Shown here one piece after another: positions 63,967-64,000 of a stretch of 64,000 nucleotides of DNA. The notes under the pieces are model-generated. The model searched no databases. It saw only the letters and a list, made by a program, of their open reading frames with translations, and was not told the origin of the DNA. The stretch comes from Sycobia sp. Sy_11 (Eukaryota > Arthropoda > Insecta > Hymenoptera > Epichrysomallidae): the NCBI GenBank assembly GCA_018907035.1, contig JACCIC010000022.1, positions 825,501 through 889,500 of the forward strand, read 5' to 3'. Position 1 is the first letter of the stretch; each line of letters starts with the position of its first letter. Made by a program: the position numbers and the translations under genes.

Positions 63967-64000
63967 TAAGCGACATTGATTACTAAATTATATCGAAACA

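Overview
The window is animal (insect-like) nuclear DNA. It has AT-rich introns of 2 to 18 kb, very dense (AT)n, (GA)n/(CT)n and (CA)n microsatellites, small GC-rich exons with GT-AG (once GC-AG) splice sites, and degraded mariner transposons. I see nothing bacterial, no operon, no CRISPR and no credible tRNA or rRNA. An arthropod, perhaps a parasitoid-type hymenopteran, fits best, but this assignment is an impression and not a measurement.

One large gene runs left to right through most of the window. It is an insect whirlin/PDZD7-family scaffold, the family of Drosophila dyschronic (dysc). I rebuilt it exon by exon by requiring codon phases to match at each splice junction. The exons are about 468-727, 6595-6725, 24849-25175, 29294-29526, about 31442-31663, 31758-32052, 35776-35838, 42020-42174, 47156-47225 and 47579-47689, with a candidate 24-base microexon at 50135-50158. 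The ten firm exons form one open frame of about 622 codons. It reads: low-complexity Ser/Gly linker, PDZ1 (exons 1-3), Gln/Pro linker, PDZ2 (exons 3-4), Pro-rich linker (exon 5), harmonin-homology helical domain (exon 6), then acidic/Ser-rich tail pieces (exons 7-10). The N-terminus lies left of the window. The third PDZ domain typical of the family is not seen and should lie to the right.

The introns hold most of the rest. Intron 1 carries a 1.05 kb internally deleted mariner with recognisable terminal inverted repeats and TA duplications (3551-4601). Intron 2 (18 kb) has five GC-rich patches in AT-rich sequence that may be regulatory or alternative promoters. Intron 8 holds a second, different broken mariner (about 42780-43833). 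Exon 8 is hemmed in by a (CA)n-(GA)n tract and a (TTC)n tract. Intron 6 starts with a GC donor.

On the minus strand at 61495-61677, with a probable 5'UTR splice acceptor just upstream at 61736, is a compact 60-codon ORF with extreme GC3 and a good start context. It looks like a small, unrecognised protein gene inside or beside the large gene. The rest of 50.2-64 kb is AT-rich and microsatellite-laden with no other supportable exon. No new multi-gene system is visible. The items most worth checking are the small antisense ORF, the GC-AG intron, the stop-first cassette and microexon after exon 10, and the repeat-bounded exon 8.
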